Part shown: positions 8,793-18,059 of the stretch, piece after piece
How the letters are laid out: each line of letters begins with the position of its first letter
How positions within the stretch are numbered: the stretch's first letter is position 1
Assembly (NCBI GenBank): GCA_947453445.1
Contig: CANGGP010000031.1
Span: 1 to 38,276, forward strand
Source: Sphingobacteriaceae bacterium
Lineage (GTDB): Bacteria; Bacteroidota; Bacteroidia; B-17B0; Aurantibacillaceae
Direction: 5' to 3'
DNA: 38,276 nt
Translations under genes and position numbers: made by a program
The notes under the pieces: model-generated
What the model saw: only the letters and a program-made list of their open reading frames with translations
Databases searched by the model: none
What the model was told of the DNA's origin: nothing

Positions 8793-9455
8793 TTATTTCT
8801 TCTTCTTTTTAGCGTCGGTTTTATATTTACCATCGCGCCAAGCCTGAATAAACTTAGCCCATGCAACAGGATTTAATAAGCTAATGCTTGGTTGTTGACC
8901 TGCCGAATACACTTTGGTATAAATGTTTTGCATCATGTATTTGTAATTTTCAGTAGAACTGGCAGATGCATTTCTTTCTAAATAAGTCATGTCTTCACGA
9001 ACTAAATTCCGATCCGCGCGCTCTGCATCTGTATCTTTTAAATCCAATGCCAAAAAGGCCCTTTTAAAATCTTCCTTACTTGGCCATGGGAATACAGCTA
9101 CTTCTTCTAGTTTAATGGTGTCTTTGGTTAACACCTGAATCGCGTAATAAAACTTTTGTTTCAAAGAATCTGAAATTTTATAACTGCGTGTTTTGTGCAC
9201 CAAAGAAAGAAATTCAATTTCATCACCGGGGTTCACCACCAAATTGAAAAAACCATAATAATCGGTTTTTGTGCCGCGGTATGTACCTTTAATCATTACC
9301 GCCACAAATGGAATAGGCGTTAAACTGTCTTGATCAAGTACAATACCTGAAAATTGAATTAAATTGGTGTAATTGCTTTTTGCTGTAAGGGTTTGGCCTT
9401 GGTAGCAGGATGCCAAGCATATTAAAAATGTGCCTAAAATGAGTCTTACTTTCAT
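8793..9455 (-). CDS. Exported protein with N-terminal carboxypeptidase-like regulatory (beta-sandwich) domain
   Basis: The start is set at ATG 9455, which gives MKVRLILGTFLICLASC, a signal sequence with a possible lipobox ending at Cys17; earlier in-frame starts only add a poor leader. The mature protein (220 residues in all) begins with a CarboxypepD_reg-like fold (FSGIVLDQDSLTPIPFVAVM, then YRGTKTDYYGFFNL), the small beta-sandwich found ahead of many Bacteroidota receptors. The C-terminal half (about 105-220) is helical and charged, ends in a Lys-rich tail and has no recognised domain. Similar stand-alone proteins occur widely in Bacteroidota and have no assigned role. It is convergent with the small basic protein gene. 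Confidence 0.7.
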   Translation of the reverse strand: MKVRLILGTFLICLASCYQGQTLTAKSNYTNLIQFSGIVLDQDSLTPIPFVAVMIKGTYRGTKTDYYGFFNLVVNPGDEIEFLSLVHKTRSYKISDSLKQKFYYAIQVLTKDTIKLEEVAVFPWPSKEDFKRAFLALDLKDTDAERADRNLVREDMTYLERNASASSTENYKYMMQNIYTKVYSAGQQPSISLLNPVAWAKFIQAWRDGKYKTDAKKKKK

Positions 9456-9577
9456 TACAATAAAGGTAGGCATTGTTTTGAAGGACAAAAATGTAAATAA
9501 CATATTTTAAACCTTATTCTCCTCTTTTTACTTGTTAGAAACAAAAGTAAAGCAGCATAAGCTGGCGTTTATTTTAG

Positions 9578-9585
9578 TATTTTTG
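9578..9585 (+). promoter_or_regulatory. Putative -7 promoter box, 4 bases before the start codon
   Basis: TATTTTTG matches TAnnTTTG exactly and ends 4 bases before the ATG at 9590. If it works like characterised Bacteroidota promoters, transcription would begin at or next to the start codon, giving a leaderless mRNA. A good -33 TTG is not seen. Confidence 0.45.
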
Positions 9586-9589
9586 AAAT

Positions 9590-10336
9590 ATGCGTTTAAG
9601 AGGATTTGGCTTTGTTTTGTTGATGATGTTGACAAGCACCTACTTTTCACAAAAAAAAGTAAAGACCACGCCGCATAAAATTGTTTTGATAAAGAAAGAA
9701 TGGAATCTTGGCATCGGTGTTGGCCTCAATTCCAGTGTTGTTTACCTGCCGCGTAACTCATCAGGAAATAATGGTGCCGCCGGTAAAAGCATAATTTGTA
9801 CTTATGATAAGGGGAATTTCTTACGTTTTACCTTTGAATACAATAAATACATGTCACCTGATTTTGCACCCACCTGGTACAATGTAAGTGCTTCATCATT
9901 TGAATCGAATGTGCAATACATTACCCGCTTTATGGATGGTCATGGTTATTTGTATCCTTTGGCCGGTGTGAGTTATAATTTATTTAAAGGTTATTTTACC
10001 GGCAAGAATGATTATCTCAATCTACGTGCAGTTCACCAAGAAAGCACAACCGTTACCAGTAATTGGTTCGGTATAAATGTTGGTGTTGGCTATGATTATA
10101 ATTTAAAACATTCGGCATTTTACTTCATGTATAAAATGCGTGTGGGTTATACCGAAGGTTATAATCAGTGCAATATTCAAGACATTTGCATTTCTGTTGG
10201 TTACCGACTTCACTTGAGTGAAGCAAGTTTTAAGAAAGTTTTTCTTGGCCCAAGAAGCAGATATGCCTTACCCAAATCAAAACTCAAACCAAAAGTAAAA
10301 ACTAAACCGGCAACATCATCTACAGCCACCAATTAA
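9590..10336 (+). CDS. Exported outer-membrane-barrel-like protein, unknown function
   Basis: Predicted 248 residues with a signal peptide (about 1-20, ending near STYFSQ). The mature part is rich in Tyr, Phe, Gly and Asn with alternating hydrophobic patterns such as NLGIGVGLNSSVVYL and FGINVGVGYDYNL, typical of short beta-barrels in the outer membrane. The last 35 residues are different: Lys/Pro/Thr/Ala-rich with repeated K-x-K and no strand pattern. I cannot name a family. The stop lies 3 bases ahead of the antiporter gene, so the two are probably co-transcribed. Confidence 0.6.
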   Translation: MRLRGFGFVLLMMLTSTYFSQKKVKTTPHKIVLIKKEWNLGIGVGLNSSVVYLPRNSSGNNGAAGKSIICTYDKGNFLRFTFEYNKYMSPDFAPTWYNVSASSFESNVQYITRFMDGHGYLYPLAGVSYNLFKGYFTGKNDYLNLRAVHQESTTVTSNWFGINVGVGYDYNLKHSAFYFMYKMRVGYTEGYNQCNIQDICISVGYRLHLSEASFKKVFLGPRSRYALPKSKLKPKVKTKPATSSTATN

Positions 10337-10339
10337 CCT

Positions 10340-12496
10340 ATGTCGTCAGTGTCGGAGTATTTTTTTCAAGCCAATCATTTTCTCAATCAATACCTGCCAT
10401 TAAAAAATCCGGTACTAATTTTAGCACTTACCTTATTAATTATCCTTTTTTCACCTTTATTATTTAAGCGTTTTCGAATTCCGGGCATCATTGGCTTAAT
10501 TCTGGCAGGCGTTATCATCGGACCAAATTCATTGCACATCATTGAATCTACAAACAGTTTCGAATTGCTTTCAAAAACCGGTTTGTTGTACATCATGTTT
10601 TTGGCAGGTTTGGAAATCGACATGAATGAATTTGCACAAAACCGCAACAAGAGTCTTGTTTTTGGAGCACTCACATTTTTAATTCCAATTAGTTTGGGTT
10701 ATTTGGTTTGTATCCACATTTTTCATTTTTCATTTTGGTCGGCATTGTTATTGGCTAGTATGTTCAGTACCCATACATTGCTGAGTTATCCAATTGTTAG
10801 CAACATGGGTATTGTAAAAAACAGGGCGGTTCAAATAACATTTGGCGGCACCATCATCACCGATTCGGCTGTGCTTATTTTGTTGGGGGTGATCACACGC
10901 ATTGTTACAGGCGATGTAAACGGGGCCTACTGGTTCAAAATTGCCGTATCCCTCGCACTATTGGTTTTTTCTACATTGTATCTGTTGCCAAAAATTAGCC
11001 GGTGGTTTTTTAGAAACATCGAGGCGCAGGCCAGCTCCCATTATATTTTTGTTTTGGCCGTTGTTTTTATTTCAGGATTTTTAAGCGAATTAGCAGGTGT
11101 GGAACCCATCATTGGCGCGTTTTTAGCAGGATTGGGTTTAAATAAAGTAATCCCGCACAGTAGTATTTTAATGAATCGGGTTGTTTTCATCGGCAACACC
11201 TTGTTCATTCCTTTCTTTTTAATCAGTGCCGGTATGTTGGTTGATATTCACCTATTTTTTAAAGGCAGTGAGGCCCTTGTTTTTGCAGGCATTTTATCAG
11301 TGGTTGGGTTACTCACCAAATATTTTGCTGCTTGGTTAACAGCCTTGATTTATCAATACAACAAGTATGAACGCAATATTATTTTTGGCTTAAGTGTTTC
11401 GCATGCAGCAGCAACCTTGGCCATTATTAAGGTGGGATTCGACATTGGCCTTTTCGACCAAAATGTGGTAAATGCCACCATTATTCTCATTTTAATTTCA
11501 TGCTTGGTGAGTTCTTTTGTAACTGAGCGTGCTGCCCGAAAAATTGCAATTCAAGAAAAGGATTTTGTTAAAAAAACAAACGATAAAACCGAAAGAATTT
11601 TAATTCCTGTGAGCAATCCTGATAATATCCATCGTCTTATTGATTTGGCGCTGATATTAAAAGACCAAACATCAAATGAGCCTTTGTATCCCTTGTCGAT
11701 TGTTGAAGATGATGCCGAAGCCGACGAAAAGATAAACATTGTGCGAAAGGTTATTGAAGGGGTGGTTGAGCAAATTGCAAGTGGCGATAAAAAAGTTGAA
11801 GTGCTTAAAAAAGTTGATTTAAGCATCGTTGATGGCATTGTGCGAACGGCCAAAGCCTATAATATTACCGATATACTTATAAGTTATAAATCAAATCAAG
11901 GCGCCACGAATTTAATTTTCGGGAATGTTTCTGAAGGTCTTCTTAAAAAGTCGAAACAGTCCGTTATCATTTCAAAAATTTTACAACCCATCAGTTCTTT
12001 TAAAAGGGTAACCGTTGTTCTTTCACCAAATGCAGAATTAGAAAGTGGCTTTATGCGTTCGGTACAAAAAATTAATTCTGTAATCAAGCAATTGGGTAAC
12101 CAATCAAATATTTATGGAACAAAAAATACATTAAATGTCTTTGCCAATGTAATCAACGACAAAAAACATAATATTTACAACTACATCAGTAAAGAAGCAT
12201 TTAATGATGCCGATGATATACTGAACTCAAAAGCTGATGACCTTTTTATTTTCCTCAATGCCAGGGTTCAAACTATTTCTTATGATTATCATTTAGATGA
12301 AATGACCAAACGATTGAATAAAACAAGTGAATTTACAAGTTTCATTGTGTTTTACCCCGATATCAGCAGGGCCTTACAAGACGGGGCTTTTGGCGACATT
12401 GGTTCATCTTCGATTCCGAACAAATATGTGCAGGTAAAACAATTCACAGGAAAAATTACCGGCATTTTTAAGAAAGATAGTGAAGAAAACAATTAA
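10340..12496 (+). CDS. CPA2-family cation/proton antiporter with C-terminal UspA-like region
   Basis: Predicted 718 residues. The first about 395 carry some 12 membrane segments with Na+/H+ exchanger-type features: RIPGIIGLILAGVIIGP (about 46-62), LLYIMFLAGLEIDMNEF, and the ion-site helix GGTIITDSAVL (about 169-179), in which a single aspartate (Asp175) is preceded by Thr rather than a second Asp. KefB-like members of CPA2 also carry one Asp there. The remaining 320 residues are soluble and resemble tandem universal-stress-type domains (for example ERILIPVSNPDN and KRVTVVLSPNAELESGF); no RCK/TrkA-N nucleotide motif is seen. It likely exchanges Na+ or K+ for protons across the inner membrane under control of the cytoplasmic domain; the ion is not predictable. 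It ends 2 bases from the convergent tamB-like gene. Confidence 0.85.
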   Translation: MSSVSEYFFQANHFLNQYLPLKNPVLILALTLLIILFSPLLFKRFRIPGIIGLILAGVIIGPNSLHIIESTNSFELLSKTGLLYIMFLAGLEIDMNEFAQNRNKSLVFGALTFLIPISLGYLVCIHIFHFSFWSALLLASMFSTHTLLSYPIVSNMGIVKNRAVQITFGGTIITDSAVLILLGVITRIVTGDVNGAYWFKIAVSLALLVFSTLYLLPKISRWFFRNIEAQASSHYIFVLAVVFISGFLSELAGVEPIIGAFLAGLGLNKVIPHSSILMNRVVFIGNTLFIPFFLISAGMLVDIHLFFKGSEALVFAGILSVVGLLTKYFAAWLTALIYQYNKYERNIIFGLSVSHAAATLAIIKVGFDIGLFDQNVVNATIILILISCLVSSFVTERAARKIAIQEKDFVKKTNDKTERILIPVSNPDNIHRLIDLALILKDQTSNEPLYPLSIVEDDAEADEKINIVRKVIEGVVEQIASGDKKVEVLKKVDLSIVDGIVRTAKAYNITDILISYKSNQGATNLIFGNVSEGLLKKSKQSVIISKILQPISSFKRVTVVLSPNAELESGFMRSVQKINSVIKQLGNQSNIYGTKNTLNVFANVINDKKHNIYNYISKEAFNDADDILNSKADDLFIFLNARVQTISYDYHLDEMTKRLNKTSEFTSFIVFYPDISRALQDGAFGDIGSSSIPNKYVQVKQFTGKITGIFKKDSEENN

Positions 12497-12498
12497 GC

Positions 12499-15400
12499 TT
12501 ACTTCATTTTATTCCTATTCATAAAATCTCGCAAGCTGTTAAACTCTCGTCGGTAAAAAAATCCAAAACCCTGAGTGTAAGGGCCGCCTGCCGTGGTAAT
12601 TTGAGCACTTGTATTGGTTCGGTTAAAACCGGTGAGTTTGTAGCGGCCATCATCGGTAAGCTTATAATCAATCGTTACGTCGCCAATAAAATTGCCCGAA
12701 TTTCCGGCCTGGGTATTGTTCATGCCAAAATTTCCGTCTACACTCATTTTGTTATTCAAAAACTGCTTGCTAAGCGCCAAATCAACGCTCTCTTTGGTGT
12801 TTTGGCTGCCTGGTCGATAATTTAATCCCAGTTGTAAGTCCCTTAGGCCCGGTAAACCACCAAAGTATGAGTTTAAAAATCCGCTGATGCGATTACTTAA
12901 TAATTCACTACTGGTTGAGGCAGCAGCAGCTGTTACCCCGCCACCGTTAGCATTAAAAACTTGTGGCGTCACAAAACTTCTAAATAATAAAAACGAAAAC
13001 ACCTGACGATTTAACTCACCTTCGTCACTTAATACATTATTAATTCTAGCTTTTGCAGTGGCATCGATATTCGGAAAATCAAAGGCAAAGTTAATCATTG
13101 GAGAAAATAATTTACCCGACAACAACAATTTGCAATCTACAGCGTATCGGCTTTTATACACGCCGGTTGTGTCGTTTAACAAGGCTGCTACCGATGCCCT
13201 CTGCTTGTAACTCGTTGCTACATTTATGTCGGCATTAAGTGGATCACCATTCCATGATATGCTGCTGCCGGCCTCAATGTCAAACTTTTTATTGATCACA
13301 TGTTCAAGGGTAAATAAATAATCCCCGTTCGTGATTAAATAATCACCGGTCATTTCAAACTTACCCAGCGTGTTAATTTTTAAATTGATATTTCCTTGCC
13401 CTTGCGCATTTAACATGTCGCCATTTTGCTTATCCAAAATTATTTGAACCGAAGCATTTGGCGTGGCGCTAATTGATAAATCTAAATTAAATCCTGTAAA
13501 ATCTAACTCCTTTTTTACCTTGTTAGTGTCCTTTTTTACAAAGTGAACAAAGTCATCGTCTTCAATTTCATTCGGACCATCGAGTTGCATTACAAAACGC
13601 GAATTTTTTGTGGTGGTATCAAATATTTGCATACTCAAATTGTTTAAGTACCCGTATATACCCGCTCTCCCTGAGCTGTAAATTCTGCCGTAATAAAAAC
13701 TGTTTTCTTTCTCTGTGGTATTTAACACCAACATGTTTTTGTAATTAATGTCGTAATCAAGTTGAACTTTTTTAAACTTCGTATGAAATATGTTGCCATT
13801 TACGGTTCCTTGCGCGGCGGCTTTTGTGCCTTTTTCACGCAACAAGATGTCCGAAAACCTTATCTGATCAGGCATTACCTCTATGTCGCCACTCACGTTG
13901 TAAACCACATTGGTGTAATCTACTTTTAATTCAGTGTTAAATAATCTTAGTTTCCCATCTAATAAAAGATTTTCGGGTGACCCGTGAATTTTTAATTTCC
14001 CGCTCAAGTAACCGTTTTTAATGGTTAAAATATCGGTTAATATAGGATTCAATAATTTAATGTTCGCCGGATTTGCAATCAAATCAATGTCAATACAGTC
14101 AGGACGATTGTCGAGGAAGTAATTACCGTTAAATGCAATGTTTTTTATTTGATTACCAAATTCATCTTGTAAACCAAGTGATGTAAAACCATGTAAATTC
14201 AAATACTTGTTTTTTGTATTATAGGTCGAACTCAGCGATAATTCACCAACCAAATTGTCGTTCATTTTTAACCTTTGCAAATTCACATTGCCATCAATTG
14301 CAAAATGATTGTTTGGTTGCGATAAGTACAAATATCCGTTCATTTCACCTTCTACCTTTGCGTGAAATAATTTTAAGATGGGATTAAATTGCGCCAAATT
14401 GATGTGGTTGACTTTGAATTGTAAGCTGTCGTTTTCATGAATCGAAAATTCGCCATTCACCCCAATCGATTGGTTATTATGACTTACTTCTAGTTTTTGA
14501 ATCGCCAATCCATTTTTGCCAAAACTCAAGGCACTTAAATTTTCTTGTTTCCAAACACTATCATTGATGCATATTCTCAAACTGTCGTTGTACAATGCTG
14601 TTTGCAATTTGTCGAATATAATTCTTCCTTTTAATAAACCATTTGATAATGGGACGTGGTGATTATCCCAGTTTAATTGGTAAGATAAAAATTGATCAAG
14701 TGATTTTAAATTCACCATTAGTTGCTCAACACCAACACTGTCGCCAACTTTTACCGATTCAGCATTTACGTCACACACAACCGCCTTGTCGATTTGATTT
14801 AATTTTAAATTGAGTTGACGAATATCGAAGAGTTTAAAGCTCAGCAAGGTACTGGTAAAATCAAGATTCAATTTTTGATTCAACGCATTGAAATTGCCGC
14901 TAATTCGACTCCCTTTGCTCAGCATTAAGTCGGGTAATAATAAATCATGTATGGTTTGGAAATCTTTTATGTTGATGTCGAACGTAAATTGATCACTAAT
15001 GATTTTATTCAGCTTTTCAATTTTAAAATAGCTTGGATAATATTGTGCCAGTATGTTCTGCGCGGCAATTCCGAAATCACCCAATTTATATTGACCGGCT
15101 ATGTTCGCATTAAAATAGGCCGATTTTAGTGTAATACTTTTAGTGTCTGCTGTTTGATTTAAGTCTAAGTTAAACCGATTTAATTTGTAAGTTTTTGTTT
15201 TTGTTTTATAAACTGAATTGTCAAAATTAATTTGTCCGCTTAATTTATCAATGTTGTCGCCTGAAATATTGATGAATAACTGAGATGAAAATTCTCCACT
15301 ATCAAGCAAACTGGTTAAATGGAGCTTGTTTAAATTTAATCGGTTGATGGAAGAAATGAAATACATTTCAGGCACTTGCCTTTTAAAGTTAACACTGCCG

Positions 15401-16938
15401 TTAAAGTCAAAATTGGCATTCGTGTCTAAACAAGAAAAATAACCATTAAACACTTTTTCATTTAAGCTGCCGTTCAATTTTATTTTACTGTAATTGTAGC
15501 CTTGAATCTGAATGTTGTCAATATGTCCTTTTGCTTCGCTGTTAATACTGTTTAAATCTAATCCCTCTCCCTTTAATTCCATATTCATCGAAATGGCATT
15601 AAAATCATTTAGTCCCAATAGTTTTCCCAAATCAAAATACTCAGTTGAAATCTTGCCTTGGTAATGTATATTTTTGTTTTTATCCCCAAGTTGAATCGAT
15701 AGTTTTGAGTCAATCAAACCCAATTCAGAAGTGAATATGCCGTAAGTGGTAAAGTCATTTAATAATCCGTCGAACTTGCCCTTATAGCTTGTGGTACCAA
15801 GTTTTTGGATCGAAGGTGGGAGATTTAAATAAGTGGTTTGTTCACCGTTCATAATCGGAAATTGCACCAAATCTTTGTAATTGGTTGAAAGAACTTTGGC
15901 CTCGAAATGCAAAAAACTATTGCTTAAATCCGGCAAGCCGGTTAAACTCAGGTTGCCCTTAAATTGCGTGTAATCTCTGTACTTTAGTTTAAATTTTTTC
16001 AAATTAAAATCACTCACGGTACCTGAAATATGACCCGAAAATTGTAATTCTTCATTGAACTTGTTTAAGGCCGGTGCGAAATAAGCAATGTCGCCAAAAT
16101 TTAATTTGGTAGAGTCTTCAAATTTCGAAACAATGTGAATTTTATTTATAAAATCTGTATAGTCTTGCCAATGCCCGTAATTAAAATACAAATTGGCTTT
16201 AATCAATGTTTTGTCGGTTTCCAATCGCAAATGCTCGGCCTGCAGTTGACGTGAACTTAAGTGTATACCTGCAGTAAGTTCTTTTAAATGAAAACCTGAT
16301 TTTTCCTTTAAACTTAAGTTTTTAATTTCAAAAATAAATTTGTCTTTGGCAATAATGGGATATAAAATTTGCCCATTTACAGCACTAAGTTCAAGGTTGT
16401 TGTAATTAATATTGTTGGGGAGCTTTACCGTATCGTTCAAGTTTTTGTATGCGAAACATACATTTTGAAGCGTTATTTTTTTTATGCGAATGTTCCAATT
16501 TGAAGGTGCTGTATCACTGTTGTTATCAGATTTAAAATAATCGGCTATAAATTGATAATTGTAATTGCTGTCGTTTTTAGCCAATTTTATTCTGCTCACT
16601 GCGTTTAAAATTCGAATATCATTGAAATATATTTTTTTCTTTTTGTAATCAAAAGTGTGTATTGCTAATCCCAAATCTCCGGCAAATAGTGTATCACCTT
16701 TTTGATCTTTTATCATTAGTCCTTTTAATTCAGCATTTTTGAAAAAACGAATAGCAATTTTATCAATTTTGATTTCCGTATTCATTTGTCCACTCAAATA
16801 AGCACTAACACGCTGCGCTAACCATGTTTGAAATGCAAAACTTTGAATGGCAAAATACAAGGCAAAGCATAGGATTATCAAGGCAACAAAAAGTAGCCCG
16901 ACCGACTTAAAAAATATTCTGCTAATTTTGCCTAACAT
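12499..16938 (-). CDS. tamB: TamB-like translocation/assembly module protein (DUF490)
   Basis: Predicted 1479 residues from ATG 16938; an in-frame TTG at 16950 would add four residues and is less likely. One N-terminal membrane anchor (about 13-33) is followed by about 1400 residues of repeating short beta-strands of the AsmA/TamB type, which form a long hydrophobic groove, and a C-terminal DUF490 block (about 1210-1400, with SISWNGDPLNADINVATSYK and the conserved ending region around FSFLLF). TamB-like proteins bridge inner and outer membrane and take part in outer-membrane protein assembly or phospholipid transport. The length is typical for Bacteroidota homologues. No tamA or BamA-family gene is adjacent. 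It is divergent from tsaD, with 50 bases between the starts, an arrangement I know from other Bacteroidota genomes. Confidence 0.88.
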   Translation of the reverse strand: MLGKISRIFFKSVGLLFVALIILCFALYFAIQSFAFQTWLAQRVSAYLSGQMNTEIKIDKIAIRFFKNAELKGLMIKDQKGDTLFAGDLGLAIHTFDYKKKKIYFNDIRILNAVSRIKLAKNDSNYNYQFIADYFKSDNNSDTAPSNWNIRIKKITLQNVCFAYKNLNDTVKLPNNINYNNLELSAVNGQILYPIIAKDKFIFEIKNLSLKEKSGFHLKELTAGIHLSSRQLQAEHLRLETDKTLIKANLYFNYGHWQDYTDFINKIHIVSKFEDSTKLNFGDIAYFAPALNKFNEELQFSGHISGTVSDFNLKKFKLKYRDYTQFKGNLSLTGLPDLSNSFLHFEAKVLSTNYKDLVQFPIMNGEQTTYLNLPPSIQKLGTTSYKGKFDGLLNDFTTYGIFTSELGLIDSKLSIQLGDKNKNIHYQGKISTEYFDLGKLLGLNDFNAISMNMELKGEGLDLNSINSEAKGHIDNIQIQGYNYSKIKLNGSLNEKVFNGYFSCLDTNANFDFNGSVNFKRQVPEMYFISSINRLNLNKLHLTSLLDSGEFSSQLFINISGDNIDKLSGQINFDNSVYKTKTKTYKLNRFNLDLNQTADTKSITLKSAYFNANIAGQYKLGDFGIAAQNILAQYYPSYFKIEKLNKIISDQFTFDINIKDFQTIHDLLLPDLMLSKGSRISGNFNALNQKLNLDFTSTLLSFKLFDIRQLNLKLNQIDKAVVCDVNAESVKVGDSVGVEQLMVNLKSLDQFLSYQLNWDNHHVPLSNGLLKGRIIFDKLQTALYNDSLRICINDSVWKQENLSALSFGKNGLAIQKLEVSHNNQSIGVNGEFSIHENDSLQFKVNHINLAQFNPILKLFHAKVEGEMNGYLYLSQPNNHFAIDGNVNLQRLKMNDNLVGELSLSSTYNTKNKYLNLHGFTSLGLQDEFGNQIKNIAFNGNYFLDNRPDCIDIDLIANPANIKLLNPILTDILTIKNGYLSGKLKIHGSPENLLLDGKLRLFNTELKVDYTNVVYNVSGDIEVMPDQIRFSDILLREKGTKAAAQGTVNGNIFHTKFKKVQLDYDINYKNMLVLNTTEKENSFYYGRIYSSGRAGIYGYLNNLSMQIFDTTTKNSRFVMQLDGPNEIEDDDFVHFVKKDTNKVKKELDFTGFNLDLSISATPNASVQIILDKQNGDMLNAQGQGNINLKINTLGKFEMTGDYLITNGDYLFTLEHVINKKFDIEAGSSISWNGDPLNADINVATSYKQRASVAALLNDTTGVYKSRYAVDCKLLLSGKLFSPMINFAFDFPNIDATAKARINNVLSDEGELNRQVFSFLLFRSFVTPQVFNANGGGVTAAAASTSSELLSNRISGFLNSYFGGLPGLRDLQLGLNYRPGSQNTKESVDLALSKQFLNNKMSVDGNFGMNNTQAGNSGNFIGDVTIDYKLTDDGRYKLTGFNRTNTSAQITTAGGPYTQGFGFFYRREFNSLRDFMNRNKMK

Positions 16939-16988
16939 TGTGGTAGCCAATAAAGATAAAAGAAATAAAGCAGGCCTTTCATAAAAAA

Positions 16989-18020
16989 ATGCAAAAACAA
17001 AACAACTATATTTTAGCGATTGAAAGCAGTTGTGATGACACTTCTTGCGCCGTGATGTTGAATGATGTTTTGTTGAGTCATGTTACCGCCAACCAATCTA
17101 TTCATTCACTGCACGGAGGGGTAATTCCTGAATTGGCCAGTCGCGACCATCAAAAAAATATTGTTTTGGTTGTTGATGAAGCACTAAAACAAGTCAACGT
17201 CGCGCTCAATCAAATTGATGCCGTTGCGGTTACCTCCGGTCCGGGATTAATGGGCAGCTTGTTGGTTGGCTTATCTTTTGCTAAATCATTGGCTTTAGCA
17301 TTAAATGTGCCTTTGATTGAAGTAAATCACATGCAGGCCCATATTTTAGCCCATTTTGTGAAAGAAAAGAATGAAGACAAAAAAGAATTTCCCGAATTTC
17401 CATTTCTGTGTTTAACCGTTAGTGGCGGACACACGCAATTGGTGCAGGTGAATGATTATTTGTCTTTTGAATTGCTTGGGCAAACAATTGATGATGCAGT
17501 TGGAGAGGCCTTTGATAAGGCAGCAAAAATTTTGGGATTACCTTACCCGGGTGGACCACTCATTGATAAATACGCACAATTAGGTGATGTTACAAAATAT
17601 AAATTCGCCGAAACCAAAGTGCCCAACAATGATTATAGTTTCAGTGGCATAAAAACATCTTTTTTATATTTTATTCAAAGGCAAGTTCAACTTGATAAAG
17701 ATTTTATAGCAAACAATTTAAATGATATTTGTGCCTCGTATCAAAGTCATTTGATTAAGGTGCTACTTAAAAATGTGATGGTGTTGCTTCAAGAAGGCAA
17801 ATACAAGAATTTTGTAATTGCTGGAGGTGTTTCGGCAAATTCTGAATTAAGAAAACAAGTGCTGTATTTGGAATCAAAATTTAAAATAAAAACTTTTATT
17901 CCCAAGTTTGAATTCTGTACTGATAATGCTGCCATGATAGGTGTGAGTGCATATTTTAAGTTTTTGAATGCAGAATTTTCCGATCTCAGCTGCATCCCTT
18001 CTGCCCGAATGCAATTATAA
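16989..18020 (+). CDS. tsaD: TsaD, tRNA N6-threonylcarbamoyladenosine transferase subunit
   Basis: Predicted 343 residues, as expected. It begins with the ASKHA-fold phosphate loop region ILAIESSCDDTSCAV (8-22). The metal-binding HMQAH motif (His114, His118), SGGHTQL (145-151), the DDAVGEAFDKAAKILG helix and the late FVIAGGVSANSELR block are all present. With TsaB, TsaC and TsaE it installs the t6A modification at position 37 of ANN-decoding tRNAs in the cytoplasm; none of the partners is in this window. The gene is divergent from the tamB-like gene. Its TAA stop overlaps the T-tract of a terminator that serves the gene on the other strand. Confidence 0.96.
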   Translation: MQKQNNYILAIESSCDDTSCAVMLNDVLLSHVTANQSIHSLHGGVIPELASRDHQKNIVLVVDEALKQVNVALNQIDAVAVTSGPGLMGSLLVGLSFAKSLALALNVPLIEVNHMQAHILAHFVKEKNEDKKEFPEFPFLCLTVSGGHTQLVQVNDYLSFELLGQTIDDAVGEAFDKAAKILGLPYPGGPLIDKYAQLGDVTKYKFAETKVPNNDYSFSGIKTSFLYFIQRQVQLDKDFIANNLNDICASYQSHLIKVLLKNVMVLLQEGKYKNFVIAGGVSANSELRKQVLYLESKFKIKTFIPKFEFCTDNAAMIGVSAYFKFLNAEFSDLSCIPSARMQL

Positions 18021-18046
18021 AAAAAGGCCGCCCTTTTGAGGCAGCC
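18019..18046 (-). terminator. Rho-independent terminator for the CsgG/TolB-like gene
   Basis: On the minus strand the arm GGCTGCC (18046-18040) pairs with GGCGGCC (18032-18026): seven pairs including one central U-G wobble, with a 7-base loop, followed by seven T. On the plus strand the central pair would be a C-A mismatch, so the hairpin is asymmetric in favour of the minus strand. It lies 14 bases beyond the stop of the minus-strand gene, and its T-run covers the tsaD stop codon. Confidence 0.75.
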
Positions 18047-18059
18047 CTTGGGTTTTAGA

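Noticed and set aside
8784-8799. Inverted repeat GAAATAA / TTATTTC between two convergent stops
   Set aside because: The spacer is only two bases, too short for a hairpin loop, and both arms are simply a Lys codon plus TAA at the two gene ends.
12478-12516. Possible terminator between the antiporter and tamB-like genes
   Set aside because: Only a 5-base TGAAG/CTTCA pair with a 16-base loop followed by four T; too weak to call.
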